The notes under the pieces are model-generated. The model made no database searches. It worked only from the letters and a program-made list of their open reading frames with translations, and had not been told where the DNA came from. This document shows positions 1 through 12,286 of a DNA stretch of 64,000 bases, one piece after another. Origin of the DNA: Wyeomyia smithii (taxonomy: Eukaryota; Arthropoda; Insecta; Diptera; Culicidae); assembly GCF_029784165.1 (NCBI RefSeq), contig NC_073696.1:99068065-99132064 (forward strand). Direction: 5' to 3'. The translations under genes were made by a program, and so were the position numbers. How positions within the stretch are numbered: position 1 is the stretch's first letter; every line of letters starts with the position of its first letter.

Positions 1-849
1 GAGTCTACGGGCGCTGGGGTCACTGGACCAGGAATCAATATATCAATTCCAATGGGGCAGTGGCCCACAGTTTTTCAAGCGGAAATAAATGCTATTCTAA
101 CATGCACAAGTATTTGCTTGGCTAGGAAATATAGGTATGCCAATATCTGCATTTTCTCAGATAGTCAAGCAGCTCTCAATGCTTTAAAAGCATACACATG
201 TCAGTCGAAGTTGGTATGGGATTGTATTCAATCCCTACGACAACTAACTGTAACAAACGTTGTCAATCTATACTGGGTGCCTGGTCACTGTGGTATAGAA
301 GGAAATGAAAAAGCCGATCTCTTAGCGAGAATTGGTTCTTCAACTGCTTTCGTCGGGCCGGAGCCATTCTGTGGGGTATCTTCATCCTGTTTGAAATCTG
401 AGCTAAGAGGCTGGGAATCAATGATGATTGATGCCAACTGGAAGGCTTACTCCAAAGCAATGCAATCTAAACTATTCATTACACCATGTAAAAGAATCAC
501 ACGGAACCTACTCAGTATGAATAAAGCTGATCTGAGTACGTTAACTGGCCTACTTACTGGGCACTGTCCGAGTAAGTATCACCTTAAAAAAATAGGTAAA
601 CTGACAGATGACTTATGTCGTTTCTGTAATTCTGAAGTAGAAACCTCGGAACACTTACTGTGCCAATGCAGCGCATTAATTCAGCAAAGACTGCGTATTC
701 TTGGAAAAGGTATCCTCACGCCTAACGAGATATGGTCTGCTGAAAAAATGAAGGTAAGGAACTTCATCAAAGAAGTCATACCTTCTTGGGGTGAAATGCA
801 AAGTCTGGGTGCGACTATCACTGATACCCATAGTGATGGAACGAACTGA
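1..849 (+). CDS. LINE ORF2 C-terminus: RNase H plus zinc-knuckle (partial, cut by window edge)
   Basis: The frame is open from base 1, so the visible Met at 52 is not the true start; this is the end of a retrotransposon polyprotein. Seen (numbered from that Met): RNase H signature with Glu11 in FQAEI, Asp37 in FSDSQAAL, and WVPGH (His79) followed by GNEKADLLA (Asp89). These match the second, third and fourth acidic or His positions of the D-E-D-D(H) catalytic set; the first Asp lies outside the window. Downstream a Cys-x2-Cys-x8-His-x2-Cys cluster (CRFC...HLLC) matches the C-terminal knuckle of RNase-H-bearing LINEs (I/Loa-type groups). RNase H removes RNA from the RNA:DNA hybrid during retrotransposition. 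The frame has no stop or frameshift, unlike the related copy at 5.9-7.4 kb. The exact clade is inference. Confidence 0.85.
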   Translation, partial: ESTGAGVTGPGINISIPMGQWPTVFQAEINAILTCTSICLARKYRYANICIFSDSQAALNALKAYTCQSKLVWDCIQSLRQLTVTNVVNLYWVPGHCGIEGNEKADLLARIGSSTAFVGPEPFCGVSSSCLKSELRGWESMMIDANWKAYSKAMQSKLFITPCKRITRNLLSMNKADLSTLTGLLTGHCPSKYHLKKIGKLTDDLCRFCNSEVETSEHLLCQCSALIQQRLRILGKGILTPNEIWSAEKMKVRNFIKEVIPSWGEMQSLGATITDTHSDGTN

Positions 850-945
850 CAGTGCATAAAAATTAACGCGGAGTATACCACAATATATCTAACTAATGGT
901 AGCAGTGGTCATAGGCTCCTACAGGAAAAAAAATTGTATTAGAGA
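1..945 (+). mobile_element. Non-LTR retrotransposon (RNase-H LINE), 3' end, copy 1
   Basis: Holds the ORF2 end plus about 95 bp of 3' UTR finishing in a short A-run near 928-937. The UTR segment GAGTATACCACAATA...GGTC...GTGGTC is shared, diverged, with the tail of copy 2 near 7315-7370 and with 46460-46505. The 5' portion lies outside the window. Confidence 0.75.
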
Positions 946-1907
946 AGTTATCCCAACTGTTCTAAAACAACGTGTGTTACTTGAGTTTAGAACTTAGGGT
1001 TAGGGATTTAGGATATAGGATTCGAAAATTAGTATTCAGAATTCAGGGTTTAAAATATTCAATTTGAATTAGGGTTTAAGGTTCAAGGACTAACGATTTA
1101 TGAATTAGACTGTATCGGGTTCAGAATTTAGAATTTGAGATTTAGGATTTAGGGTGTAGGATTCAAGAGGATTAGGATTTAGGAATTAAATTTTAGGATG
1201 ATATATGAACAGTTTTCGATTCAGACTACGGGTTTAAGGGTTAAGGATTTGCAATTTGGGATTTAGGGGTTAGGATTTGAGATTTAGAATTGGACTGGCT
1301 TCAGAAAAAAATCAATTTTTTTGTAGGGATTTAGTATGTATTATTCAGATGTCAGCATGTAGAACTGGAAATGTAAAATTCAGGATTTAAGGTTTAGTTT
1401 CAAGGATTCAGGGTTTAGTATCAATAATTTCAGATTCACAAATTTAAATTTGAGATGCAGGTCTTGAATTTTAAATCAATAATTTTCGATTTTGACTTTG
1501 GGTTCAGGGATTTTGGATTCGAAATCTCGGATTCAGAATTTGCGATTTAGAATTGAGGATTCAGGATATATAATTTAGGAATTTCGGATTGAAAAATTCG
1601 CATTTGGGATTGAAGTTTTTGGGACTTAATATGTAGGATGTGTCCTTTGAAATTCAAGATTTAAGATCTTAGATTTAGGATCCAGAATTCAAAATGAAGG
1701 ATTTCGGATTCTCGGGTTAGTGGTAAGGATTTTAGTATTGAGATTAGTGAATATTAGGGATTTTGTTGGGATAAGAATTTAAGTTCGGGTCATGAGATTT
1801 GGAATTTGTAATTGAGGATTTCTGATTTAGGAAAAGAGTTTAGGATTTATGTTCAACTCAATTTATGAATGAGGGTTTTGTTTAAAGAATTTTAGGTTTT
1901 GGCTTGA

Positions 1908-2290
1908 ACAGGGATTTTTTTCTACTGCTGTCAAAAAAGGTGGATGAAAAACTGATTGATTTCTCATGAAAGTGCAGTCAGTATAAACGTTTGAGAAAGG
2001 TCCGTTACCAGCCTCCCGACGAAGTTTTCTTATGATGCCGAAACAACAGCGTTGTTCAAGTCAGTTTTTCGAATACATCTCTTGATTCTACCGATCAACT
2101 GTTCGCAATTCGTTGTTCTCCAGATATTTTTGCATCGAAGGAAACCTCAAAGAAAAACCAAACACAAAATTCTGGCAAATAGAGGAGAGTGAGCGTCATA
2201 TACATACTCTCATTATTCTCCGAGCGCGTTTATGTTTTAGAGTAAAAGAGCGTCTAAAAGTTTCATATTTTTAGTTGCCACCCGTTAAAA
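1908..2290. other. Non-satellite segment inside the AGGATTT array
   Basis: About 380 bp of mixed sequence without the heptamer pattern, flanked on both sides by array. It is probably an old insertion. I see no TIR, coding motif or tail that identifies it. Confidence 0.4.
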
Positions 2291-2699
2291 TTACGAATAG
2301 GATTTGAGATCTTAGATTTCAGGTGCAGAAATTGGGATTCAGGATTTGTAATTGAGAATTTTGGTATTAGATTTTAGTTTTCAGGACTTGGTATTAGGCA
2401 TCCAGTATTCAAAGTTTTAGATGCAGGACATCAAATGTAAAGTTTTGAACTTAAAATTCTATATTGAAAATTTGAGATTTAGGATCAACACTTCAGCACT
2501 TCAGCACTTTAGCATAATCGCTGCTTGGTATTTAGATAAAAAATTTGATTAGGATAATAGTTCGATTTCTGGGTTCAGGATGTAAAATTTTAGATTGTTT
2601 AAGTATATAAGATTTGGGGTTTAAAAAATGTAATTTATGGTTTACTATTAGGGATTTCAGAATTACAATTAAGGATTTAAACTTTTATTATTTTTAGTA

Positions 2700-2863
2700 C
2701 AGTCGAATCCCTCTATAACGACACTTTTTATAGTGACAAATCTCGCTATAGCGACATTCTCAACGGTACCTTCTGTTCTACAAATGCAAACATTCTTCGC
2801 ATTATTGCGACATTTCGCTATAACGACAGTCCCTTGCGATGTCGCTATAAAGGGATTCGACTG
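2700..2863. mobile_element. Pogo/Tigger-type MITE with TA target duplication
   Basis: The left end reads CAGTCGAATCCCTCTATAAC and the right end is its inverted match with few mismatches. TA dinucleotides flank both ends (2698-2699 and 2864-2865). Internal copies of CTATARCGACA repeat the sub-terminal motif. 164 bp, no coding capacity. The CAGT start plus TA duplication is the known pattern for pogo-group MITEs moved in trans. Confidence 0.85.
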
Positions 2864-3654
2864 TATTTTCAATGAAGGATTTAAATTATGGGATTTTGTG
2901 TTAGATATTTCGAAATCGGGTCTTAGAATCTAGAATTGGAAAATCCGGAATTAGAACTTAGGATTCAGCATTTGATATTCAGGTTTTAAGATGTAAGCAA
3001 GTTTTAGGATTTGGAATTTAGGACAAAGAATTCGAGATTCAGGATAAAGAATTTGAGATCCAGCCTCAAGGTTTTAGGATTGAGCATCGAGCTATTTGGA
3101 TTCACTATTTAGAATTTAGGGTACAGAAATTTTAATAGAAGATTTACGATTTGTGCTTTAGGCATGAGAATTCAGGTCTTGAAACTTTGAACTTGAGGCT
3201 TATATTTTGGGATGTGGGATGTAGGATGAAGAATTTTGATTTTGGGTAAATGAACTTAGGATTGCGGGTTTGGGAGCAAGTATTCGGAATTTAACATCTA
3301 GGGTTCAAATTTTAGAATATAGGATTAAAATTATAAAATCCAAAGTTTAAGGGTTAGGTCCAAGGATACAGGATTTAGTTTCAAAAGTTTTGGATTCACA
3401 AAGTAGAATTTGGGATTTGGAATTGGAACTTTGGATTAGGAATTTTCGATTTAGATTTTGGGCTTAGGGATTAGGGATTTTAAATATCAGATTTAGGATT
3501 TGTAATTTGCTGTTAGAGGTTGATGATTCGGCAGATAAAATTTAGGATGTTAGATTTAGAATTTAGCATTTAGGTTTTAGTATGCAAAAATTCGAAAATC
3601 CGAATTTATGATTTAGGTTCAAGGATATAGGATTTAGTATCATGTTTTTGGATT

Positions 3655-5567
3655 GGCTCGGCTGTGACTCGTCGACGACTCGTCGATATCGAGATGCTAG
3701 AGCCGCTGAAAAGAAACTCCATCGCCAGAAGAAACGACAGCATTAAGAGCGTATTCTTGCGGAGGCGGAAGGTTGCTTCTCCACGATGCGATGCGAGGAG
3801 CTTCTACAAGAAGGTCAACGGAATCAGGAATTGAAACGTGTCAGCCCCTGTCATGTGCAACGATAGGGAGGGGAACCTGATAACCGATAAAACAGAGGTG
3901 GCCAGGCGTTGGAAGGAACACTTCAGTGTGCTGTTGAACGGTGAGGGAAACAGTATAGTCGAAAGGAGCTGGATGACTATTGAGAATGATGATCAAGCTG
4001 TGGATCCACCATCCATGGACGAGGTGAAGAAAGCAGTGAAAGAGCTGAGAAACTGCAAGGCAGCCGGGAAGGACGGCATTCCCGCCAAACTCTTCAAAGT
4101 TGGGAGCGAACAGCTGTATCGTGCCATCCATCGGATTATGCTGAGAGTGTGGTCTGATGAAGAATTTCCCTGGGACTGGTTGGAGGGTCTCATATGCCCG
4201 ATCTACCAAAAAGGTCATCGTCTGGACTGTTGCAATTATCGGGGCATAATTCTTCTCAATACCCTGTACAAAATTCTCTCCCGCATCCTGGTTCACAGAC
4301 TGAGGCCGTTGCAGGAGACCTTTGTTGGCGAGTATCAATGCGGTTTTCGAGGGAGACGCTCCACGACGGACCAAATGTTTACCTTGCGACAAATCCTCGA
4401 TAAATTTTGAGAAATCAACGTGCAGACGCACCATCTGTTCATAGACTTCAGGGCAGCGTACGATTCAGTTAAGAGAAATGAGTTATGGCAGATTATGCTC
4501 GAACATGGCTTCCCAACAAAGCTGATTAGGCGGATACGTGCCACCCTTGAAGGTTCTACATCAAGCGTCAGGATAGCCGGTGAGATATCGGACTCGTTCG
4601 TGACGTTAGATGGTTTGAAGCAGGGTGACGGGCTGTCGAACTTATTGTTCAACATCGCATTGTAAGGTGCTATACGGAGGGCTGGTGTGCAGAGAAGCGG
4701 CACCTTCATTACGAAGTCGCACTTGCTTCTCGGTTTTGCTGACGATATCGACATCATTGGTTTCAACCGTAGAGCTGTGGAAGAGGCCTTCGGACCTCTC
4801 AGGAGGGAAGCTGCGAGATTAGGGCTTGTCATAAACTCTGCCAAAACGAAATACATGGTGGCTGGCAGAGTGTGTGGTAGTCCGTCGGAGGTTGGTGCTG
4901 CGGTGGTGCTAGATGGGGAAACATTTGAAGTAGTCGACGAATTTATTTACCTGGGAACATTAGTGACATGTGACAACGAGGTTAGCCGTGAGATAAAGAG
5001 GCGGATAGCAGCCGCAAACAGGGCCTTTTACGGATTACGTAACCAGCTAAGGTCCCGCAGTCTGCAAATCCGTACTAAACTTGCACTCTATAAAACACTG
5101 ATTCTTCTGGTGGCTCTCTACGGCCATGAATCATGGACGCTGAAAGAGGCTGATCGGCGAGCTCTTGGTGTTTTTGAGCGTAGGATTTTGCATTCAATCC
5201 TTGGCAGCAAACTAGAAAATGGTGTTTGGCGCAGACGCATGAACCATGAAGTGTACCAGGCATAAAAATCGGCGGATATAGTCAAGCGGATAAAACACGG
5301 CAGGCTTCAGTGGGCTGGGCATGTAGCGAGAATGCCGGATGAGCGTCAAGCGAAGGTTATATTTAGCAGGAATCCTGATAGAGGTCGTCGATTTTGGGGT
5401 AGACCCCGCAGTCGTTGGATGTGTGCTGTCGACGAGGATGCACGCGAAATAGGTGTTAGGGGCGATTGGAGGATAGCAGCCCAAGACCGAGGGAACTGGG
5501 GACGTATTCTGGATTCGGCACTGGATCGATAATCGGTCTGTCGCCTCAAAAGTAAAGTAAAGTAACT
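3655..5567 (+). mobile_element. 5'-truncated RTE-like non-LTR retrotransposon
   Basis: 1.9 kb element bounded by a 16-bp target duplication. It begins between endonuclease and reverse transcriptase (basic connector), as expected from incomplete reverse transcription. It ends in a short AAGTA-type repeat at about 5549-5564 rather than a long poly(A); short microsatellite tails are typical of RTE elements. Confidence 0.85.
3838..5532 (+). pseudogene. RTE-type reverse transcriptase, inactivated
   Basis: Collinear reading pieces at 3838-4410, 4420-4665, 4687-5265 and 5332-5532 make one degraded RT. In order: WKEHF connector, KAAGKDGIPAKL (finger), YRGIILLNTLYKILSRIL, FRGRRSTTDQ, the palm segment HLFIDFRAAYDSV, GLKQGDGLS, the catalytic GFADD at about 4732-4746, then YLGTLVTCD and YGHESWTLKEADRRAL of the thumb, and a C-terminal WGRPRSRW...WRIAAQDR tail. 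Stop codons at 4408-4410, about 4663 and 5263 separate the pieces. The FADD box is intact. The order and C-terminal tail fit RTE-clade proteins; the endonuclease domain is missing because of 5' truncation. Confidence 0.88.
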
Positions 5568-5894
5568 ATCATGATTTTGGATTTATAAATTAGTATTTGG
5601 CACTGAGGATTAAACCATTATAAGAAGGATTTTGGATTTGAGCTTTAGGCTCAAAGATTTGGGATTTGAAATTTTGGTTTCAAGATTTGATATTTAGAAT
5701 TGAGGATTCAGGAAATAGATTTTTGGATTCAGTATTTAGTATTAGGGTTTAAGGCTTTAAGAAATAAAAATGAAAAGCTTAGAATTGAAGATTCATGTTC
5801 AAAAACTTAAGATTTAGTGTCAAGGATTTCGGATTCACAAATTGGAAATTATGATTAGGATTTAGAACTTTAAAAAATGATTTTCGAATTAAAC

Positions 5895-7380
5895 TTTGAA
5901 TTAAGAGCCTAAACTTTCCACTGAAGCCAAATATTTGGGAATCATACTTGACCAGAAACTAAGCTGGAACACTCAAATCGAACAAACAATTATCAAGGCT
6001 ATAAACGCCTTATGGGTATGCAGCAGAGCCATTGGAAAAAGCTGGGATCTCAAACCCAGCATGATACATTGGATATATAAAGCAATAATCATATCCAAAA
6101 TAACCTATGCGTCGTTAGTTTGATGGTCCAAAACCACTGAAACATCCACCCAAGGTAAGCTAGGCAAAATCTATAGATTGGCCTGTGCATCAATTTGTGA
6201 AGCTATGAGAAGCACTCGAAGCGCTCTTAGGCTACGTCGACAGTATAACCTGAAAGAAAGAGATCTTACAGGACACCTGAGAATACTGAAAGATTTTCAA
6301 ATAAATAACCTAATAAAAAGTAAGCAGGATCGTGTGGAGAGGAAATCAAATTTCGAAATTCCCTACAAAATATTAGAAATAGAACGAGAAAGTTGGCAAC
6401 AAGGTGGACCCACAATTCGGGACGGCTCAATTTGCTTCTACACAGACAGTTCTAAAATGAACGGTTCCGTGAGTGCGAGATTTACAGGACCAGGTATAAA
6501 TATTTTTTTCCCATGGGACACTGGCCAACAGTATTCCAAGCGGAAATATACGCGATAATAGAATGCACGAATACGTGTCTGAAAAGAAATTATCGACACG
6601 CAAATATTTGCATTTTCTGTGATAGTCAGGCAGCACTTAAAACCCTGAATTCTCCTTTCTGCCACTCTAAACTAATGTGGGAATGCATCCTGTCGCTCCG
6701 ACAGTAAGCTATGAAAAACTAGGTTAACTTATACTGGTCATTGTGAAATCGAAGGAAACGAGAAAGCCGACCTACTAGCCAGACAAGGGTCATCCACTAA
6801 TTTTGTTGGCCCAGAACCTTTCTGTGGAGTCTCCCCGAGCGCTCTAAAAGCTGAATGTGGTGAATGGGAGATAGCGACCATCAAAGCAAAGTGGGATGTC
6901 ATAAGCGGATTACGGCAAGCGAAAAGATTCATAGAGCCAAATCGCAAGAAGAGCCTCGTGCTGCTCAGGTTAAATAAGAAAGACTTGAGGATATTCAAAG
7001 GTCTAATTACAGGGAACTGTCCGAGTAAGTATCATCCCAAGTAGAAAGGCAAACTTAATGATGATAAATGTCGCCTTGTGGCATTGAAAGCGAAACATCA
7101 GAACACCTACTCTGCGAATGCCGAGTATTAATACAACGCAGATTGCCCATCTTTGATAAGGGACACATAGAACCTACCGAAATTTGAAGGGAAAGTCCCG
7201 GTGAGGTAATAATCTTCATACGAAGTGCGTTGCCCAACTGGGATAAATGTGCAATGTAGCAGGGACATAAACTCGCCAAATAGTGATAAACCTGCTCGTA
7301 CGCACTTAGAGTAAGCTGGAGTATACCATAATAGATCAAAAAATGGTCACAGTGGTTTAGTCTTCTGCAAGGAAAAAAAT
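5895..7380 (+). pseudogene. RNase-H LINE copy 2, frameshifted ORF2 end
   Basis: Starts in the RT thumb (KYLGIILDQKLSW near 5930). A stop at 6121-6123 breaks the frame; the frame at 6178-6558 then carries LKERDLTGHLRIL and CFYTDSSKMNG, the first RNase H Asp. A frameshift near 6510 moves the continuation (GHWPTVFQAEIYAI, FCDSQAAL) to the frame at 6513-6707. Further degraded RNase H and knuckle sequence runs to about 7180, and the shared 3' UTR ends in an A-run near 7371-7380. Clear homologue of the copy at 1-945, same strand, more decayed. The exact 5' breakpoint is uncertain (about 5885-5910). Confidence 0.8.
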
Positions 7381-7536
7381 TTAGATTTAAAATTGAGAGA
7401 TTCAAAATTAAGGATTCAGGAAATAGAATTCAGAATTTTGGATTCAGGATTTCGCACTTAATATTCAACTTTAGGACATAGAATTAGAAATTAAAAGTTC
7501 AAAATTCATGATTCGTGTTTTAGAATGTGGGATTTA

Positions 7537-8490
7537 ACGTATGAGGAAAAAAATCCGAACAAACTTTCAATTCCAAATTAAAATCTTGCGCAACTTATTT
7601 GTCTATACTTGTTTGTTTATTCGAGTAATGTAACTCATTTACAAACCTCATAGGAAAAACTCAGCTCTACATCGCGCTGATTTCCTGATCCTCTGGGGTA
7701 CTTGCTTTATAACCTCCTGAATTCCGGATGTTTCAATTGTTTTGAGCTCCATCTTGATTTTTCTATCAAACAATCGACGTTTTTTTGCTCTGTAACTTTT
7801 ATGGTAGACCATTCGCTTCAAATTTGCTCAGAAAGTTTCAATAGACTGCAGCTGTGGCACATTTTAAGGATTGTTTCCTTTCGGAATAAACCCGATATTA
7901 CCTTGCCGTGAATTCGCTAAAGTTGCATTAGCATAGTTTGACAATGCAAGGTCTGGCCAAAACACTACTTTGTCTTTTTTTATGGTACTTATATTTAAAG
8001 TTCTAAACCTATTTCATGCAGATACTTGTTTACCGTTTTTGAATCAATCGAATATTTATTGCCCAGCTCACGATATGATAACGCCGACCGACCAGTGGTT
8101 TCCGCCCTTAATTTCGCTCGAACTTTGCACTCTTGCAAAGCGCATTTTCGTCCGGAACCAGATTTTTATTTGAAGGTATTTTCATTCTCGAAGAGTTTGT
8201 CAATAATGTATGTACATGTTTTTATCTATATCCAAGATCTTTAGAATAGTGAAACACTGCACTTTTAGATTTTTCTTCATTTCGCTCACAAAAATTACAA
8301 ATCAATTTACGACGATCTTCTTCTGACCTCGCCTTTTTCCCAACTAATCGTCACTTGACAGAATCGACTAGTCGTGTTACCAGTTATATAAAAGTGGATC
8401 TTCATTTTGTGGAAAAGGATTTTTCGATTTGTGCAGCACTTCAAAATCGTAGACCAATTCAAAAGTTGTTCGGATTTTTTCCTCACACGT
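7537..8490 (-). mobile_element. Internally deleted Tc1/mariner-type transposon
   Basis: Ends are inverted repeats with TGAGGAAAAAATCCGAACAA at the core, flanked by TA at 7535-7536 and 8491-8492. On the minus strand, decayed coding sequence has an N-terminal helix-turn-helix-like part (EEDRRKLICNF near 8300; YRELGNKYSIDSKT near 8050) followed by a C-terminal part (VFWPDLALSNYA, NVPQLQSIETF, ANLKRMVY near 7770-7960). The final Tc1-type acidic region reads IETF, with a stop where Trp usually follows. The middle of the transposase is absent and several stops are present, so the copy is non-autonomous. Confidence 0.82.
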
Positions 8491-8539
8491 TAGCATCGAA
8501 GATTTTGGATTTCCAAATTAGAATTTAGGATTTAGAATT

Positions 8540-8866
8540 ATGATTTTTAGTCTTTTTAAAGAGGGATAAAAGAGCAAAGTGAAATTGGTCGCCATCTTCG
8601 ATTTAGTCGCCATCGTGGATTTAATAAAATCGTGTTTTTGTGCAAGTTTGCAACCACCGATTTTGAATTTTATACCTCCATTGAAAACTAAGAAAAAATG
8701 CTTCAAAGTATATTTGTGAAATTGGGTCATCGTTTGCCTCACCATTCAGATCACTTTTCCAAATCGAACCAAACCAAAGCAACGCAATATGCTGAGCCTG
8801 TGGTGTGCGTATAACGTGAATAATCAGTATTTCTATAAAATAAAATAAAAATAAAATTAAAATTCA
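8540..8866 (+). mobile_element. Unclassified retro-inserted segment with A-rich tail
   Basis: About 320 bp of non-heptamer sequence inside the array, ending in an ATAAAATAAAATAAAAATAA-type tail at about 8835-8866. The tail suggests an RNA-mediated insertion on the plus strand. No coding or tRNA-like part recognised; boundaries approximate. Confidence 0.4.
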
Positions 8867-9555
8867 GGATCCGGGATTGAGGTATTAAGATTCTGGTGGC
8901 AAAGATTTTGGTATTGGGATTAGAGATTTTATGAGGATAATGATTTAAATTTTGGGATTTAGAATTTGAAGTTAAGTACTTCAGATTTGAGCTCTGGAGC
9001 TTAAGGTGTTGGTTCGATAACTCAAAATTTAGTATCGAGAATTTTGGATTTACAATTTTGAGTTTAGGAATTAAGGGCTTTGAATGAAGAACTTTTTTTC
9101 GGTTTTTGGTTTCGAGATTTAGTAGATTTCCTATTTGAGATCTAGAAATTTGGATTTTATATCAGATTCCAAACTTTCGGATTACAGACTTAGCATTCAG
9201 GATTCAGGTTTTAGGATGTAGAACTCATGATGTTTTATTTGGAATCATAAGTTCAGTATTTAAGATTTTTTATTAGGGACCAAGAATTTAGAATCAGGTA
9301 GCGATGATTTTGATATGAGGATTAGTAAATTGATTAGCATTACGGTTAAAATTCTGAGGACAGGAAGTTTAATTTGAGATTTGGGATTTTGGGAATAGAA
9401 TTTAGGAATTAAGAGATTGTGTTTTGAAAATCCTTGATATAGGCTTTAGGGTCGAGAATTCATGTTTTGAAATTTCGGATTTGAGGCTTCGGATTTGGGA
9501 ATTAGAACTTGAGATTTATCATTTAAGGTTCGGATTTTAGGATGAAGGACCTAGG

Positions 9556-12280
9556 ATAAAGTGACCAGACGTTCCGGATTTTGCGGAACAGTCCCACGTT
9601 TTAACAAAATTTCCAGGTCAGATAGACGTTCCGCGAAATGTCTAAAGTGTCGCACGCTTTTAAATTGTCTTTGCTGTTTAAACCAAATTGAACCACATTT
9701 TTTCCCTCTGACAAGCATTATTTTATTCGCCTCTTCAGTCTATAACAATGCAATTGAAGGAGCATGAGCGGGAACACGCGAAAAAATGAGCAAACATATT
9801 TAACACTTTTGAGTAAATTACCTCGTTTACTCGAATGCATTAAATATTCCATGAGTAGAGTGGTCAAGATTGTTGAACAGATAGTTCCTTGTTGAAGTGA
9901 TTTTGTTTTTCATTTTTTATATTTACTGTGAGTTACGAGTGGCTGGAATTATTTTCTCAAAATGTCGTCAAAACACGCAAACAAACTGTAAAAGTCTGTT
10001 TACCATTTTTCGCTTCCATGAAATTCTGCCGTTTCACCATATTTTATCTGGTTACAAAGTGAATTATTTCCCACGCTCACGAAGCTGCTTTAGTGAGCAG
10101 TGTCGAGCACCGAGTGCGTGAAGTTGGTAATAATTCTTCCTCAATTGCCCGCTAACTGCGACCATTAATCTCACGCAGCGATTGGCTGTTAGTGTCTAAC
10201 CACGGGAGCAGTGATCGTAGTCATGAGCTGCACCTAACAGCATCACATCAGCATCAGCAAACAGTTTATTGATTTGCATTTCATTTCAGTAGGATGCAAA
10301 CTGTTCTCGTTCAGAAGTACTGCAAGTGAAATCACAATAACACCTAAGCGCTGACAAACAAGTGGGTCTTGTCTTGAACGATAGAACGTCATTTATTTAA
10401 TTTAATTTATTCTTGATCGCTTTAAGAGTTGAAGCTGTAACATCTCGACGCGTCGCCCCTTTCTCCGTCGCGTAGCTCTTTCAGGCTCAATTGTAGCAGG
10501 TTGTTTTATCCAAAAACAGTTGAATAAGATGCGCGCGGTTTGGAGTGGTAAGATGCTTGCTGATATAACACTCGGCGGGCGCGAGCTGAGTAGTAATTAT
10601 TTTTTGGGCTGTTTATTCAATCGCCTAATGAGGCTGGGGTATAAGCAAATTACTATAATTGGAAAAGTTATTATTTGCGCAACAAAAGCGAAATCGAAAT
10701 GGAAACATCAATCAAAACTCAGTTATGTTGCCATTGTTGTACCCGAAAACAACAAACTATTTAAATTCACCATTCGTGTATCTCCTTTTGTAAATCGCAT
10801 CTGGCCAATAAATTACTAGTTACCAGCTAGCGCCAAACCACTCACTTGCATACGGTACCGAATCGATATTGTTCCGACCCACATTCACTTTTCGCCTGCC
10901 ATATAGTGCGCCGCAACATATTCGAGCGATTTTTTTACATCTTGCTCAAGCCCAGGAATGTGCAACTGTCGATTAAGCGATATCATACCCTGCTAACCCG
11001 AATGCACGGCGAACCCAGCCGAGAACCCGATATTGTTCGTTAGACGTTGGACAAACTCGATCTCAAAACGTGCCGATCGAATGACGTTCGCCCTCTGGCG
11101 GCAATGACAGCGACGACGGCGGCGCGGTTGTGACGCTAAATGCCAACCTGGGTGTGGTTTGTGGCAAGGTTTTTTGTATACGTTTAGTGATTGTCGATAT
11201 TCACTGAAACTAGCACAAAGAACATGAATTGCAAGTTTATGGAACACTAACAGAGAGAAAGAAATAAAGAAAAAAAAACAGTCTTTGGATAAATGCTCAC
11301 GATCTGCGCTGGTGAGCCTGCGACTCTGGTTTGCAAGTGGCGATGGAAATTCCTTCAATCAGAAGAACAGAACAAGTTCTTGTGGTGGCCGGCTCTCTGA
11401 TACGGATATGTGAGAAAACAGTAGTTAGAACAGGATTTGTTCTGAGGATTATCGCGTCCTTGAAAAAAAATCGTGTTCGTCAAAAGGATAAACATCTAAT
11501 GGCGAGGTTATGAAGAAAGATTAAAATCGATAGGGTTGTGATATGAATATTGTCTGATTGATTGGTTTAATTCGCTGTACATATTAATCGTAGAGATATA
11601 AGCTAGCAAAGCTCTTTGATTGAACAGAACACGAAGAATAAGAATCATGACGAATAACGTTTGCTTCGATACGAATGGTGGATAAAAGATGCCTATTTGG
11701 ATATCTCCTCGCAGTAACGGAGCAAAACCTTTATCAACCAAAGCATATCTTCTGGACATTGTGCAATGATTTGGAATCAGAAAGCAGGCGCGATAAAAAA
11801 CTTCTCCAGAAAGTTCGTATAAAAATCGCTGTTGAATTTCATTGCAGACAATAATTTAAATTTGTCTCATGCGCATCCTAGAAAGCTGACCCTATGACCT
11901 CGCCAGCAACTGAAACTCTGTATTTGATCCAAAGTGAACAAACGCGGCGTCCATCTTGCACACAATTTTCTCATGTCTAAGTTTTGAGTCAATACGCAAT
12001 ACACAACACCTCTTTATATGCCTACTATGTCTGCTATCTCGAGCACTTGCAGTCGACGATCACCCGAAATTGTTTTGTTAGTTTTCTCCACCAGTTTTAT
12101 GGTCAGCTATGTAATTTTGGACAGTTATTTGCGAATTTTATCTTCACAGCTCACACGGCCTCGTTCAAAGTCTGCCACCCAATAATTTACTTCCCAAGAT
12201 AAACTTGCAAAATTGAAGTTTCAAATCACAAGTGAGTCACTATAATCGTATGCCGCAATCGGCTATTCCTTTTCTTAGAG
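9556..12280. other. Unassigned intergenic sequence
   Basis: No gene recognised. 9560-9660 carries GACCAGACGTTCCGGATTTTG-like sequence, reminiscent of a DNA-transposon end, but I could not locate its partner. 10440-10620 and 10990-11140 are GC-richer than their surroundings, as expected for a regulatory region or non-coding exon. Small open frames at 10520-10819 and 10993-11358 have no recognisable domain. Confidence 0.5.
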
Positions 12281-12286
12281 TTATAA

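Larger units (their letters stand above)
3639..5583. repeat. Target-site duplication pair of the RTE insertion
   Basis: ATCATGTTTTTGGATT at 3639-3654 and ATCATGATTTTGGATT at 5568-5583 are 16-bp direct repeats with one mismatch, bracketing the retroelement. They give both boundaries and show insertion into the heptamer array. Confidence 0.85.
946..9555. repeat. Decayed 7-bp satellite (AGGATTT-like), interrupted by insertions
   Basis: Outside the inserted elements the sequence is a degenerate run of heptamers close to AGGATTT (variants AGAATTT, AGGATTC, AGGGTTT, GAGATTT), for example around 1140-1290, 3330-3560, 5590-5720, 7385-7530 and 8870-9540. No unit is conserved for long, so the array is old. 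Elements at 2700, 3655, 5895, 7537 and 8540 sit inside it, meaning the blocks were once continuous. No gene seen. Not the insect telomere pentamer TTAGG, because the period is seven. Confidence 0.75.

Noticed and set aside
946..9555. Telomere-like repeat
   Set aside because: Words such as TTAGG occur, but the period is seven and the sequence is AGGATTT-like; no chromosome-end structure is seen.
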